5,271 nucleotides of DNA from an uncultured Cellvibrio sp. Lineage in GTDB: Bacteria > Pseudomonadota > Gammaproteobacteria > Pseudomonadales > Cellvibrionaceae. Under the pieces are notes generated by a model, which was not told the origin of the DNA, did no database searches, and saw nothing but the letters and a program-made list of their open reading frames with translations. Below are positions 4,982 through 5,271 of this stretch, piece by piece (within the stretch, counting starts at the first letter, position 1; every line of letters starts with the position of its first letter). The position numbers and the translations under genes are program-made. The stretch spans positions 1-5,271 of the forward strand of contig CAMLRJ010000286.1 in assembly GCA_946482345.1 (NCBI GenBank), in the 5' to 3' direction.

Positions 4982-5271
4982 TATTAACTCTGCGTTATCC
5001 TCATGTGCGAGAATTGGTGCAGCACTATGCCAACAGAAAGAATGATGTGAAAGTGTTGAAGATACTGGATAGTGGTTTGTTATCAGAAGAGGATGCATCA
5101 CATTTGGGTCATTTTATCTGGGATATGTTGGATACAATGGCAAAAGACAGGGAGCAAAATATAGTTGTTCTCGGCGGAACAGATAACACGCAAATGGCTC
5201 CAGATATTGCTTATGAGATGGATGCTCTGATGAATAAGTCAGGATATGGAAAAATATGGGAGAAAATATCT
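4978..5271 (+). CDS. Candidate antitoxin/immunity protein, 3'-truncated by window end (98+ aa)
   Basis: The ATG at 4978 overlaps the toxin's TGA as ATGA, and a strong GGAGG (4964-4968) lies 9 bases upstream inside the toxin gene, so expression is coupled. The frame is open to the last base. The visible protein is predicted largely helical and acidic to neutral: VRELVQHYANRKNDVKVLKI (residues 10-29), a LLSEEDASHLGHFIWDMLDT block (34-53), IVVLGGTDN (62-70), and a final helix DIAYEMDALMN (76-86). No DNA-binding motif, signal peptide or transmembrane segment is obvious. No family is recognised, and it does not visibly match Tsi2, which is a 77-residue helical dimer. The antidote role is inferred from gene order and overlap only; in this order the toxin comes first, as in higBA and tse2-tsi2. 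Confidence 0.55.
   Translation, partial: MILTLRYPHVRELVQHYANRKNDVKVLKILDSGLLSEEDASHLGHFIWDMLDTMAKDREQNIVVLGGTDNTQMAPDIAYEMDALMNKSGYGKIWEKIS

Overview
The window looks like accessory DNA from a proteobacterium, most likely a gammaproteobacterium. The basis is Shine-Dalgarno-led ATG genes, cleavable Sec signal peptides, and protein families common in that group. No ribosomal, tRNA or core metabolic gene is present to fix the taxonomy. All protein genes lie on the + strand. They are short and functionally unrelated, and base composition changes sharply from gene to gene: about 28% GC in part of the small membrane gene near 421-480 against about 63% in the NTF2-like gene at 2101-2280. The gaps of roughly 60-170 bases hold imperfect inverted repeats. 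This is the texture of a gene-cassette array or island gene sink. No canonical integron attC (paired RYYYAAC...GTTRRRY) and no integrase gene is visible, so that reading stays a hypothesis.

Layout. 1-105 is the end of a membrane protein gene. 100-211 is a long imperfect inverted repeat. 233-573 holds two tiny membrane-protein genes joined by an ATGA stop/start overlap. 640-1134 is a RimJ/RimL-type GNAT acetyltransferase, preceded by a hairpin. 1279-1872 is an exported protein of unknown function resembling DUF6624. 1873-2040 is a structured, partly GC-rich spacer. 2041-2484 is a GC-rich SnoaL/NTF2-like protein, followed by a possible 29-residue coupled ORF. 2581-3801 is an exported HExxH...E (gluzincin-type) putative zinc peptidase. 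3931-4383 is a membrane-anchored 'HNR...N-G-GPA' family gene carrying two compensating frameshifts. 4490-5271 is a two-gene unit: a protein resembling Tse2-type ADP-ribosyltransferase-fold toxins, then an overlapping partial gene that is the candidate antitoxin or immunity protein.

How the genes work together. Only two pairs show translational linkage: the small membrane proteins (233-361/358-573) and the putative toxin/antitoxin pair (4490-4981/4978 onward). The others carry their own ribosome binding sites and share no evident pathway. The most notable content is the Tse2-like pair, which lacks any type VI secretion adaptor or marker domain and so looks like a stand-alone toxin-antitoxin module, and the doubly frameshifted gene just upstream of it. 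All functional calls rest on motif recognition by eye; no database search was run.
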